Shown piece by piece: positions 1 to 8,047 of a DNA stretch of 27,035 nt (position 1 is its first letter; every line of letters starts with the position of its first letter). The stretch is from an uncultured Lachnospiraceae bacterium. GTDB lineage: Bacteria; Bacillota; Clostridia; Lachnospirales; Lachnospiraceae. Under the pieces are notes generated by a model. The model was not told the DNA's origin, ran no database searches, and was given only the letters and a program-made list of their open reading frames with translations. Made by a program: the position numbers and the translations under genes. Where the stretch lies: contig CAJUIM010000040.1 in the NCBI GenBank assembly GCA_910586275.1, positions 1-27,035 of the forward strand, written 5' to 3'.

Positions 1-55
1 GAGTAATCTTATCTTACATCAGTTTGGAGGTTTACACAAACTTTGGGATACTCCC

Positions 56-139
56 GAAGTTACTTTTTTATTCTGTTATTTCTAATGTTCTCAGCAAAAA
101 TTATAATCTGCCAATAGCAAAAGTTTGTCTGCAAGAATA
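56..139. repeat. Left copy of the 84/85-bp island-flanking direct repeat
   Basis: This stretch matches 8048-8132 in the same orientation with only two substitutions and one single-base indel. The match starts at GAAGTTTAC/GAAGTTAC and ends at GCAAGAATA, and the sequences beyond both ends are unrelated. The two copies bracket the Tn7-like relic, the Rpn relic and the Detocs operon, so they look like attachment-site or target-duplication boundaries of an island next to ppdK. It is far longer than the 5-bp duplication of Tn7, so simple Tn7 transposition does not explain it. The repeat is seen directly; its role as a boundary is inferred. Confidence 0.85.
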
Positions 140-240
140 TACTTCTCACTCGAACTCTTTTTCCAAATTATTAATAAAGTAGATTTCATATCGCATTTTC
201 TTGCAAAACCATATAATTCTGATGCAGTTTTGCCCTTTGG
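91..240 (-). pseudogene. Possible 3' remnant of an unidentified gene (49 codons, no start)
   Basis: A minus-strand frame is open from just after an in-frame TAA at 241-243 to a TGA at 91-93. It reads like real protein, ending in ILADKLLLLADYNFC, but lacks a ribosome binding site; its only ATG would give 32 residues. The last 16 or so codons lie inside the direct repeat, and the ppdK-proximal repeat copy encodes the same tail with K in place of N. This suggests the repeat derives from the 3' end of some gene, of which a longer piece survives here. I do not recognise the family, and chance openness in AT-rich DNA is possible. Confidence 0.3.
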
Positions 241-287
241 TTACTTATTTTCAAAACAGATAATGAAATTACTACTTTACAATATTG

Positions 288-1520
288 CTAGACTCTTTCC
301 AGCAAACCATCTAAATTGCATAATAAGAACTTAATACTAACAAACGCTGCATACTCTTGATAATTATCATTTTTATACTGATTTGCATAATCACAAACTG
401 CTTTTATTGATAAAAACTTGGGTTTAAATACAGAATTACACGCTGCATAATATACTGCGTATGTTTCCATATCTATTCCAAGCACTTTCCTATGATGTGG
501 TTGAATAAAATTTGTTACAATATTCTCTGTTTGGATAACTGCAGCCCCTGATGCCAGTGCTCCAATATGTATGTTTATATCTCTAGTCTGCTTTGATCCA
601 TTTCGAGAATTCCATTCTCTGCGAATAGAATAAAGTAACTCAGAAAAATCAATTAATAAGTACTCTTTCAGTCTCACATCAATACATATTTGATGTGGAT
701 CTGGTTCAAGAATATATTCATTATCATTTTCACCAGTTCTAATTTTACCACTACCATAATCCCAACTTTCATTGGCAATAATAATATCTCCCAAATTAAC
801 CTCGCCCTTTCTACCAGCCGTAATTCCAATCATGCAAACAAGTTTAGGCTTAAAATGGGAGATTATTTTTCCCGTCAGTAATGAAGCAGCAACCATTCCC
901 ATTTGATGTTGACATGCTAATACCAGCCTTTTTCCAGTATCCGTTATGCTTTCATAATATATTGTTGAATCATAAATATTTTCTATTTTATTCCAAATTA
1001 AGCCACAATTATATACTGCCTCAAATTCACTTTTTACAGCAACAATTATTGCACAATCATAGATACTACTCGCTATTTCGGTAACATTATATTCTTGCTT
1101 TGCCCTAATTGAGTAATAAACCTTTTTTTTCAATTGTTCTAACCATGCATTCTCTTCTCTACTATATTTTATTAACATCCACATTGATTTTCTTAATTCA
1201 TTTTCATTTTCTTTGTATCCTTCATCATGTGCTGTTAATCCAATGATTTCGGCAGGCTTCTTTATCCTATCTGAATTTTCTATAATATGCAGTAAATCTA
1301 TTCCACCCCTTGTCGATAAATTGTCTTTACTTCCCAGCGTAGGTAACTGAATATCCAAAATTAATAAATCATACTTTTTAGTTTCTAATGCTTTACAAGC
1401 TTTTTTTACCTCTAATTCATAATCAATATTTATCATATTTGTTTTTATATCGGCATCAAAATATTGCAATACCGTATCAATTTTTGTAACATCATCATCA
1501 ACCATCAATATATCGTACAT
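288..1520 (-). CDS. dtcC: Detocs effector DtcC: receiver domain fused to PNP-like ATP nucleosidase
   Basis: 410 aa. Residues 1-145 are a response-regulator receiver with acidic pocket D8-D9-D10, phospho-acceptor D56 in LLILDIQLP, switch T96 and conserved lysine K118. Residues about 155-410 form a nucleoside phosphorylase/MTAN-like domain: MGMVAAS, the IGITAGRKGEVNLGD loop, GALASGAAVI, the ribose-binding pair M351-E352 in GIDMETYAVYYAA, and a candidate catalytic D377 in KAVCDYAN. In the Detocs family such an effector, once phosphorylated, cleaves the glycosidic bond of ATP and stops phage growth by energy collapse; that activity is family knowledge, not visible here. The ATG overlaps the dtcB stop by one base (TAATG), so translation is probably coupled. 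The gene is intact, with all key residues present. A chemotaxis-like or metabolic PNP is unlikely given the receiver fusion and neighbours. Confidence 0.9.
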   Translation of the reverse strand: MYDILMVDDDVTKIDTVLQYFDADIKTNMINIDYELEVKKACKALETKKYDLLILDIQLPTLGSKDNLSTRGGIDLLHIIENSDRIKKPAEIIGLTAHDEGYKENENELRKSMWMLIKYSREENAWLEQLKKKVYYSIRAKQEYNVTEIASSIYDCAIIVAVKSEFEAVYNCGLIWNKIENIYDSTIYYESITDTGKRLVLACQHQMGMVAASLLTGKIISHFKPKLVCMIGITAGRKGEVNLGDIIIANESWDYGSGKIRTGENDNEYILEPDPHQICIDVRLKEYLLIDFSELLYSIRREWNSRNGSKQTRDINIHIGALASGAAVIQTENIVTNFIQPHHRKVLGIDMETYAVYYAACNSVFKPKFLSIKAVCDYANQYKNDNYQEYAAFVSIKFLLCNLDGLLERV

Positions 1521-1963
1521 TAATTATACCTCTCTTCATAAAGTAATCTTTTTAAATGTTCTTGCCAATCTAAAACAGAAGCATTGTAAAAAACTATCCC
1601 CCGATATAGCCCATCGAACTCTTTTTCTAATTCCCCATCTAATTCTTCTAAAGATTTCTCCTCTTCCCCAAAAACATTATACTGAGTTATCACAATCGCT
1701 GGCACAACAATATTTTTTCGTTTCATTTCTACTAATATATCACGCCCACCAAATTTTCTATTTCTACTTGAAGGATGCATATTAGAAACTTCAAAAGATG
1801 GAATAGACATATCAAGTAAAACAAAATCGGGATTAGATTTAACAATTTGTGCCATTCCAGATTTAAATGAACCTTTAACTTCTAGCTCATTTCCTAAACT
1901 TTCAATATACTTCTTGACCTGCTTAGCTTTGTAATCATCATCTTCTACTAATACCCCATACAT
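1520..1963 (-). CDS. dtcB: Detocs stand-alone receiver DtcB (phosphate-sink response regulator)
   Basis: 147 aa, a single receiver domain with no output domain. It has the acidic cluster D8-D9-D10, phospho-acceptor D51 in FVLLDMSIP and switch threonine T93 in AIVITQY. The conserved lysine of beta-strand 5 is missing: the segment reads GIVFYNAS (residues 122-129), while the partner DtcC keeps its lysine. An insertion-like acidic stretch (residues 100-117) precedes that strand. In Detocs, DtcB drains phosphoryl groups from DtcA so that low-level kinase noise does not trigger the toxic DtcC; I infer the same role from position and architecture. The start ATG directly follows the dtcA TAA, with GGAGAAGC just upstream as ribosome binding site. 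Without the neighbours it could be any single-domain CheY/Spo0F-like regulator. Confidence 0.87.
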   Translation of the reverse strand: MYGVLVEDDDYKAKQVKKYIESLGNELEVKGSFKSGMAQIVKSNPDFVLLDMSIPSFEVSNMHPSSRNRKFGGRDILVEMKRKNIVVPAIVITQYNVFGEEEKSLEELDGELEKEFDGLYRGIVFYNASVLDWQEHLKRLLYEERYN

Positions 1964-4900
1964 TTACGCTTCTCCTTTTTCACATATTGATTTAATTTCC
2001 AAACAAACTTTAGTATAAAACTGCGTTTCATCGTCAATTAAACCAAACTCCATTTTCCACGGAACACAAATATTCCACTCTAAAATTTTACATATTTTAA
2101 TAAATCCGCTTCCTCCTTCAAAACTACTATATTGACCTGTTTGTAATATATCTCTTATTTTACTGTTTATTTCTTTTATTTTTCTATTAATCTCTTCTTT
2201 ATCTACTTTTTCAGCAATATTATTACAAATTTCCATAATAATATACCCATCATTTTCCATAATATCTATTTTTAATTGAAACTCTTCAATATCATCTCCA
2301 TATCCAGAATGCGTGTATGCATTAGTAAAGATTATTATCAAAATATCAATAAAATATGAAAAATATTTCCCTTTTATTTTTATTTTTGAATCAATCTCTT
2401 TCTTAAAATCTGCCAAACTATATTTAGGGAATACTTGTTTATTTATCATTTCACAAGTTTCTACTAATATAGGAAATTCAAAAGCAGAATACTCTTGTTT
2501 TATTGGTAATTTAAACCATGCCGCTACTATGTCAATCGAGTTTTGTATCTGTGTCCGACTTCTTGAAATTGCATCAAACAGATTATATTTCAAACTACTA
2601 ATTTGATTAATCTGATGCAACTCGTCTTCTAACTCTTTAAGTAAAATAATAAAATTATCTTTTACATTATTAGAAAAAAAATATCTTGTCATTTCAAGCT
2701 GTTGTTTTATCTTTTCTACCCAAAAGTTTTCAAATAAATCTAAAACAATTTTTTCACTATTAAGTTTTTGGGTCTCTTCAAATAAAGTTATTAGCTCATC
2801 AATTTTTATAGTAAAATCAATTAATCCATCTTTATTGATATCTTCTGTCTTGATCTTTACATTATTAATTCGTAATTCATTAATATATTTGTCAACCCTC
2901 TCTGAAAAATTAGATATACACTGAAATAATTCTTCTTTATCACTATCAGACAAATTCTCACAAATCTTACTAAAACTATTCGATGGTGAATATGACAAAT
3001 CATTTGTATTTCTTTTAACAAAAATAATATTATTTTTCTCAAAAACTGCCCTTAATTGATTCTGCATGCTTCCATGTCTTATTCTTGTTCCTAACGTCTG
3101 GTCCAAACCATACTTTCCAAATGCTAATTCATATCGAAAATCCATTAGCATCTCTCTAAATATAATCAATTTATGATTATATCTTTTACTATCAAAATTC
3201 GATTTTATATATACAAGATTATTCTCTAAATCTATAGCTTTATACTCAACTGTAAGATTTCCAATTTCCTGAAATCTTTTTAAATTATCTTCAAATACAT
3301 TTAAATGCTGTTCAATAATTTTTTTCATATCTAAATCAATTTTTACATCTTCTATATATTTTATCCCTTGCATAATTTTCCTATTTTTCAGGATTTGACT
3401 AATTTCCGAAATATAATCAGCCTTATTATCTGCATCGAATTGTTGTAAAAATTGACATATTTTTATTCTCTCATTTTCGACTTCCTCTTCATCCTCAAAT
3501 ACAAAATACATTGAATCAAGAACTTCATAAGTACAAACATTTTTAAGGAAAAAAATTAATTCATTTTTTTCATAACAAAATGATTTATTTAATATATCTG
3601 AAGGCTTTTCTAAATCATTCTGTTCCATAAAATTTGCCGTATGTGAAAAAATTTGAGCGTAATCAGTCTTATTATTTATATATGCTATTATTGGCGTACA
3701 AATAGACTTTTTAATACTATAATCGCTCATTGTGATTGCATTATAAATTTCGTCCAAATCCATTCTCAAAACACTGTATATATTTTTTATTCTACTACTG
3801 ACATATAATTGCTCTGCATTTAGTATCTTTTTCTGTTCCAAATAAAGATAGAACAATTCTGTAGAAATTCTCTCTATCTGATACTTATATATATCTTCCG
3901 TCTTATCTTTAATTTCTGTATACCATGCATCTAACAATTCTTCTTTTTCTAAATGATTGGATTTATATTTTATGTCATACCATCTATATCTACTCGCTTC
4001 AATCTTTGTACCACTTTTTATTGTTTCTCTTAACTCAATTTTTTTTAATAATTCTAAACTACTCCCATTCCCCAATCTATGTTCCAGCCACGAAAATATT
4101 TCCCTCTTTTGAAATAGATATGTATATCGAACATTTAAAAATGGTGCCATAAATTCTTTTGCCTTTACCTGAATACTACTTTCACCTATCATATATTTAT
4201 CCACAAAAAAACTAGCTATTCCCGTTCCAAAATAACTGTTAGTAAAAATTCTTTCTATTCTACACAATTCTTTATAAGAATTCGCAACATCCCCCACCTT
4301 CAAATATGCTATATACATTGCATTAATCAAATCTTGCCTGATTGTATTCTCACATAGAATTTCTAATGATCTATTACTTAAAATATGAGCCTTTACATAA
4401 TATTCATATATTTCAAAGCAATTAGACATTAAATCAAACAAATTTGTGGTCTTTTCTATAACAGAATCGTACTGTCCCTCTGTATATAAATTACCAATTT
4501 CAAATATTTGAGGATCTAAATGGTCAAGCTCTACTTCTTCATTATCATTAACAAAATGTTTCAGTTTACATAATACAACATCATCTATGCTTTTAACTTT
4601 TAATAAAATATTAATAATTTGTTTTCGCATCTCATCATTTAGTTCTTCATCCACCAAGACTCTAGTACACACTTTTATAAACACGTTGTACATATCTATT
4701 ATTGATGCACATTCGCTATAATATAACAAGCTATATATATTGTCAGTATCCATGTCATATAATGGATAAAGTTTTTCTTCAAAAAAAGCAGCTATATCTT
4801 TCTCAACATTTGCAAAAATTTTATTCATTCTGTGTAGATATTGTCTATTATTTACACCACGTTCAGATTTAAAACTAAATATTTCTGCTAAAATAACTAC

Positions 4901-5401
4901 CCATTTATCATATTTCTCACTACTAAAATCAGCCAACAGCTGTTTATTTTTTTCCAACCCACCCTCATACTCTGCTAATATAAAATGGTTATCCAGTCCC
5001 CAAATAGAAGCACATATTTCTTTATCAATTTGATTTAATACTTCCTCTGCCTCACCATATTTCCCCTGTATCAGATAATTTTCATACTCGTTTTTATAAA
5101 AAATATACTTGCTAATCTCTTCAGAAAAAATATTGATTATGCTTACATACCAATTCAATTCCCTTTCAATTTGATTTGGTAAATAACTAAATCGAACCCT
5201 TTTATATAGTCCTTCATAGTTTTGAGGTAAAATTGTATTACGATATTCACGACATGATTTTGAGTTAGTATTTAGTATATCATTTAATGTCTCCTCAACA
5301 CACGAAAGCCCCCATCTATTTCTTATTTCATTAATAATTCTAAATATATTCTTTCTTCCTAATTTAGCATTTAAAATTAGTGACCGTTGTTTTGAGTTCA
5401 T
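1964..5401 (-). CDS. dtcA: Detocs sensor histidine kinase DtcA with long helical-repeat N-terminus
   Basis: 1145 aa, soluble, with no signal peptide or membrane segment. The first ~850 residues are almost all helical and contain TPR-like pairs such as YLIQGKYGEAEEVLNQI (about 108-124) and LYTEGQYDSVIEKTTNLF (about 305-322); this should be the infection-sensing part. A DHp-like helical pair follows, with candidate phospho-histidine H929 in DELHQINQ. Then comes a GHKL ATPase domain: N-box FTNAYTHSGYG (N1027), EICNN, and glycine box EGGSGFIKICKIL (G1096-G1099). The D-box is not canonical. Kinase plus two receivers, one of them fused to a PNP, is the Detocs layout. It is the first gene of the operon; the ribosome binding site is weak (GTGGGAAAAG). 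GC content is visibly far below the ppdK side, indicating horizontal origin. What the sensor recognises cannot be read from the sequence. Confidence 0.88.
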   Translation of the reverse strand: MNSKQRSLILNAKLGRKNIFRIINEIRNRWGLSCVEETLNDILNTNSKSCREYRNTILPQNYEGLYKRVRFSYLPNQIERELNWYVSIINIFSEEISKYIFYKNEYENYLIQGKYGEAEEVLNQIDKEICASIWGLDNHFILAEYEGGLEKNKQLLADFSSEKYDKWVVILAEIFSFKSERGVNNRQYLHRMNKIFANVEKDIAAFFEEKLYPLYDMDTDNIYSLLYYSECASIIDMYNVFIKVCTRVLVDEELNDEMRKQIINILLKVKSIDDVVLCKLKHFVNDNEEVELDHLDPQIFEIGNLYTEGQYDSVIEKTTNLFDLMSNCFEIYEYYVKAHILSNRSLEILCENTIRQDLINAMYIAYLKVGDVANSYKELCRIERIFTNSYFGTGIASFFVDKYMIGESSIQVKAKEFMAPFLNVRYTYLFQKREIFSWLEHRLGNGSSLELLKKIELRETIKSGTKIEASRYRWYDIKYKSNHLEKEELLDAWYTEIKDKTEDIYKYQIERISTELFYLYLEQKKILNAEQLYVSSRIKNIYSVLRMDLDEIYNAITMSDYSIKKSICTPIIAYINNKTDYAQIFSHTANFMEQNDLEKPSDILNKSFCYEKNELIFFLKNVCTYEVLDSMYFVFEDEEEVENERIKICQFLQQFDADNKADYISEISQILKNRKIMQGIKYIEDVKIDLDMKKIIEQHLNVFEDNLKRFQEIGNLTVEYKAIDLENNLVYIKSNFDSKRYNHKLIIFREMLMDFRYELAFGKYGLDQTLGTRIRHGSMQNQLRAVFEKNNIIFVKRNTNDLSYSPSNSFSKICENLSDSDKEELFQCISNFSERVDKYINELRINNVKIKTEDINKDGLIDFTIKIDELITLFEETQKLNSEKIVLDLFENFWVEKIKQQLEMTRYFFSNNVKDNFIILLKELEDELHQINQISSLKYNLFDAISRSRTQIQNSIDIVAAWFKLPIKQEYSAFEFPILVETCEMINKQVFPKYSLADFKKEIDSKIKIKGKYFSYFIDILIIIFTNAYTHSGYGDDIEEFQLKIDIMENDGYIIMEICNNIAEKVDKEEINRKIKEINSKIRDILQTGQYSSFEGGSGFIKICKILEWNICVPWKMEFGLIDDETQFYTKVCLEIKSICEKGEA

Positions 5402-5527
5402 TTGTAACTTTTCCCACTTTCTTTCGATTTTACAGCTTCTCTACAAGCATCGTTTCCTTAATTACATAATATCACTATATCACAAATTTTTTAGGATTTC
5501 ATTAATTGATTATGCCAAAAAATATTG
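5402..5527 (-). promoter_or_regulatory. Probable promoter region of the Detocs operon
   Basis: This AT-rich gap separates dtcA from the Rpn terminator. On the minus strand it offers -10-like hexamers TATAGT (complement of 5474-5479) and TATTAT just downstream, with no convincing -35 box. Because a terminator lies directly upstream, transcription of the operon must start here. The exact promoter is not determined. Confidence 0.4.
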
Positions 5528-5564
5528 AAAAAAGAAAAACCTTGCAGATTCAATTCCGCAAGGT
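5528..5564 (-). terminator. Rho-independent terminator after the Rpn-family relic
   Basis: On the minus strand, ACCTTGCGG (5556-5564) and CTGCAAGGT (5539-5547) pair as a 9-bp stem with one mismatch around an 8-nt loop. The stem is followed at once by TTTTCTTTTTTC. It lies 16 bases after the remnant stop at 5581-5583, so it fits as that gene's terminator and insulates dtcA from upstream transcription. Confidence 0.8.
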
Positions 5565-5580
5565 CTATGTTGAACTTTTC

Positions 5581-6083
5581 TCAAAATCTTTTTAAAAGGA
5601 GTCGCCTGTCATCCTCAGAAATCTTCATCGCATTCATCGCCTGCTCTGCTGTCCATTTCATGGATTCCATCAATGCCTTGACATTGTTGAACATGGTATC
5701 GGCTCTCTCTTTTTTCCTCATATCTTCAATCGCTTTACACATTTTCTGCTGACCTCCTTCCGTTTCCTTAAATATCTGACCTGCCTTGCCAGTTCAGGAT
5801 AAAACATATCGGCTGCCCTTGTACTCCTGAAGTCATGCATCAGCCGGCCAACAGGATCTTCGTCATTATGGTAGGCTCCATTGACATATATTATATGGGA
5901 GCCATCATTAAACAGTCCACCCGACTCCCTTATCGTCCGCTCAATATGGTACATTGGCAGTCCCATTCCCATTGTATCATTTTCTGTAATAAAAATGACA
6001 TAGGAATCGTGAAGTTCCTTGAATTTCTGTTTTTCTTTCAGCATTCTGGTGTCCAGAGTGCTGCTATGGTATCTCCAATACAT
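5581..6083 (-). pseudogene. Rpn-family (PD-(D/E)XK) recombination-promoting nuclease, 5'-truncated and frameshifted
   Basis: The first frame (6083 to about 5775) carries hallmarks of the clostridial Rpn/PDDEXK transposase-like family: HSSTLDTRML, DSYVIFITENDTMG, GDGSHIIYVNGAY-like text (here NDGSHIIYVNGAY), LMHDFR, DMFYPELARQVRY. It then runs out of frame. The next frame continues the expected C-terminus, MCKAIEDMRKKERADTMF ... LMESMKWTAEQAMNAMKIS, ending at 5581. One T missing after QVRY (TATTTAAGG where TATTTTAAGG would keep the frame) explains the break. The N-terminal half with the nuclease active site is absent. Intact members of the family are about 300 aa, so this is a dead fragment. 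Family assignment is from recall of the conserved C-terminal region. Confidence 0.8.
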
Positions 6084-6468
6084 TCATGAACGAAACAGAC
6101 CCTACCAGAGTAGACTCTGACAAGTCCTGAAACCTTACCTGTAAACTACTGTCTGCATGATGGTTTATGGTCAGACAAAGGGAATTGTCATTCTATGCAC
6201 ATTAATCCCTGCTATAATATATTTTTCTCCACAGCTGTATGCTCTGTGGCTTCTAAATTACCCATTTCCAATGGAGAAGAAAATCAACACAAATCCATTT
6301 CCGGATTACTTCCATTCAAAAAGCTGTCCATTTAATCATACATGCCATCGCTGGCATTCATCATTTCCATCATTGATCCTGTCATATTCCTATGTAAATG
6401 CATCTTTTGCTGGTTCAGATACGATGAAGTGTCAAATTCCTGCATTACAAAAATGATACCTTTTGCTA
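6084..6468. other. Degenerate spacer between the transposase and Rpn relics
   Basis: I see no supportable gene. Short open frames exist on both strands but none has a ribosome binding site or recognisable domain. It probably holds decayed sequence of the rest of tnsB and of the missing Rpn N-terminus, but no motif proves this. Confidence 0.5.
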
Positions 6469-7241
6469 CTCCCATGTAAGAGCATATCCCATTACAAAAC
6501 CATTGCTGTAGGAATCTGTGATAATTGTGAGTACAGGTCATCCAACAAGATTTCTACTGCTATCCACTAGATAAATATCGCATATTGTCGAATCTATCAT
6601 TCCAGTCCCGACATTTGGGCTAAATGACTGAACTCCATCCCCAAGCAAAGGACGGTATTTTTTTGGCATTCTTTTAGTCCATGCCTTGAAATGATTGTGT
6701 TTTGCTGTGTCTTGTACTTGCTATGAAAATAGCGAATTTTGTTAAAAGAAGGATATTCAGACAGCAGATTCCCATCTTCATCACAGTAACGTTCTTTAAG
6801 CATATAAGTATAGGCTGTCTTTAAACTATTCTTATGTCTCGTGAAATAGAACTTGTTCAAAGCCCATCTAAAATTTTTTTCGTCTTCGGTTAGTTCCCTG
6901 TCTGGAACAGCTCTTTCTTTAGGCACAAGTGCAGATATTGACTGGTATGTTAAATACTGACATAAGTAATTTCTGACCGTCTGCTTAGATATCCTTTTTT
7001 CCTTTGAAATCTTTTTAATGGCCTCTACCCTAAACCTGTCATCATCAAGAAAAGGAAGTATGCCTGCAACCAGTTCTATTCCTGTGGATTCCAACAATTC
7101 TTCCTCTGTGCAGTCCTCATACCCCTCTATCCTGCCAATTTCGTACCACTTAGGCATTGATTTCTTGATACAGTCTATAAGCAGAATACTATCCTCTTCT
7201 ACCGCCAAAACCCTATATATGATTCCCTGACACTTGATTAA
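6469..7241 (-). pseudogene. tnsB-like DDE transposase remnant (N-terminal part, frameshift and stops)
   Basis: The longest intact piece is about 210 codons. It opens with IIYRVLAVEED, typical of TnsB/Mu-type transposase N-termini, and has a helical region with KRISKQTVRNYLCQYL (HTH-like). At a seven-A run (T run at 6658-6664) the frame shifts; restoring one A gives KYRPLLGDGVQ, then GMIDSTICDIYLVD, the start of the DDE catalytic core with its first Asp. A TGA (6538-6540, GxP context) and a TAG (6466-6468) follow, after which similarity fades. A full TnsB is about 600-700 aa, so most of the catalytic core and C-terminus are gone. Homology extends upstream of the first usable TTG (7206-7208) to an in-frame TAA at 7242-7244, overlapping the end of the tnsA-like gene as expected for tnsAB. 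Confidence 0.75.
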
Positions 7242-7512
7242 TTAATTCTTCTCCATCAGCAGCCTCCTTCTTCTCTATTACAATCCCCCAATCCGTCACA
7301 CCTCTTCTCCGCCAATAATTTCGGGAAGCATCAAGCAGTTTCGCTGTCATAGGTTTCGACAGATGCTTTCTGTAGACACATTCCCTCACCATTAATTCGT
7401 CATCCATCTTAGTTGCAACGAAATCGGAACAGTATTCACCGATTTCCAAGCCCTCAAGCAACACTTGACATCGAAACTCTTTCACATGGTATTCTCTTAG
7501 GACACAAGGCAC
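7213..7512 (-). CDS. TnsA-like heteromeric transposase endonuclease subunit (short, possibly truncated)
   Basis: 99 aa from a GTG at 7510-7512. The core KEFRCQVLLEGLEIGEY, SDF, VRECVYRKHLSKP, then LLDASRNYWRRRGVTDWGIV matches the TnsA N-terminal nuclease pattern: Asp in SDF, a charged strand, then a helix ending in YW and a GVxDW-IV strand. TnsA of Tn7 is 273 aa, so the C-terminal TnsC-interacting domain is absent and the N-terminus may be clipped; short stand-alone TnsA variants exist, so it is not certain to be broken. Ribosome binding is poor. In Tn7, TnsA cuts the 5' ends and TnsB the 3' ends of the element. With tnsB dead beside it, this copy cannot support transposition by itself. It could be listed as a pseudogene. 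Confidence 0.65.
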   Translation of the reverse strand: MPCVLREYHVKEFRCQVLLEGLEIGEYCSDFVATKMDDELMVRECVYRKHLSKPMTAKLLDASRNYWRRRGVTDWGIVIEKKEAADGEELINQVSGNHI

Positions 7513-7522
7513 TACTTAGCAA

Positions 7523-8018
7523 TCCCCTTCTTTTCCTTTTTTCTCCCCACTCTTCCCCCTATAAAGCAGAACTCACAACACCCTTTTTTAAACAGAAAAT
7601 ATACAGAAAAAAGACAGAAAAGAAGAGGATACATAAGCAGGAAATCCCTTGATTTCACTGCATCTGAGCCATATCCTCCTCTTCTTTTCTTTCTCTTCCC
7701 CACAGCCTTTTCCGAAGAAAAAAAGAAGAATGCAGGCTCATGGGGATTGCTTATTATGGGAGTTTCTATGGATGAGGTTGCCATTGGAAGATTGAAAATT
7801 TACTGAGAAAAAAAGGAAAAGGAAGAGGTTCTGATGCTGAGATGCATTGGTTAGAGTATGGTGGCCGCAGGACTTACTTTTCTTTTTAGATATACAGGAA
7901 ACATCAGGGTTTTCGCTACTTTTGGAGATTGGAAATATGGGAGAGAAAAGAAGGAAAAGAAGAGAACTCTGCTATGCCAGTGCGACATCGCACCGACTCA
8001 GCAACGGAAAGAAGAGGA
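7523..8018. repeat. Array of AAAAGAAGAGGA-like motifs at a transposon end (probable TnsB sites)
   Basis: This 500-bp gene-free stretch lies between the tnsA-like start and the ppdK-side direct repeat. It holds near-copies of AAAAGAAGAGGA: plus strand at 7618-7629, 7721-7730 (shorter match), 7817-7828 (one change), 7955-7966 and 8007-8018; minus strand at 7523-7534 and 7677-7688. Several are followed within about 15 bp by ATGC-containing text. Tn7-like ends carry multiple TnsB-binding repeats just outside tnsA, so position and pattern agree. Purine-rich low complexity could inflate the motif count. Confidence 0.6.
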
Positions 8019-8047
8019 CCTTGCAGAAGCGAAACCTGCAAGGTCCT
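8015..8047. terminator. 12-bp perfect hairpin at the inner edge of the right direct repeat
   Basis: AGGACCTTGCAG (8015-8026) pairs perfectly with CTGCAAGGTCCT (8036-8047) around a 9-nt loop. On the plus strand it is followed by TGAAGTTTACTTTTTTATT; on the minus strand by the weaker tail CTTCTTTCC. It could terminate ppdK transcription about 95 bases after the stop, or be a structural part of the transposon end. The stem core CCTTGCAG recurs in the terminator at 5539-5564. Confidence 0.5.

Noticed and set aside
56..139. Direct repeat considered as a tRNA-gene att site
   Set aside because: The repeat does not resemble a tRNA 3' end, and no tRNA gene or integrase gene is present in the window.
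5525..5752. 75-codon plus-strand frame
   Set aside because: Shadow of the C-terminal part of the Rpn-family relic, which reads sensibly on the minus strand.
7512..7784. 90-codon minus-strand frame upstream of the tnsA-like gene
   Set aside because: The Lys/Phe-rich translation comes from the purine-rich transposon-end repeats; no ribosome binding site or homology seen.
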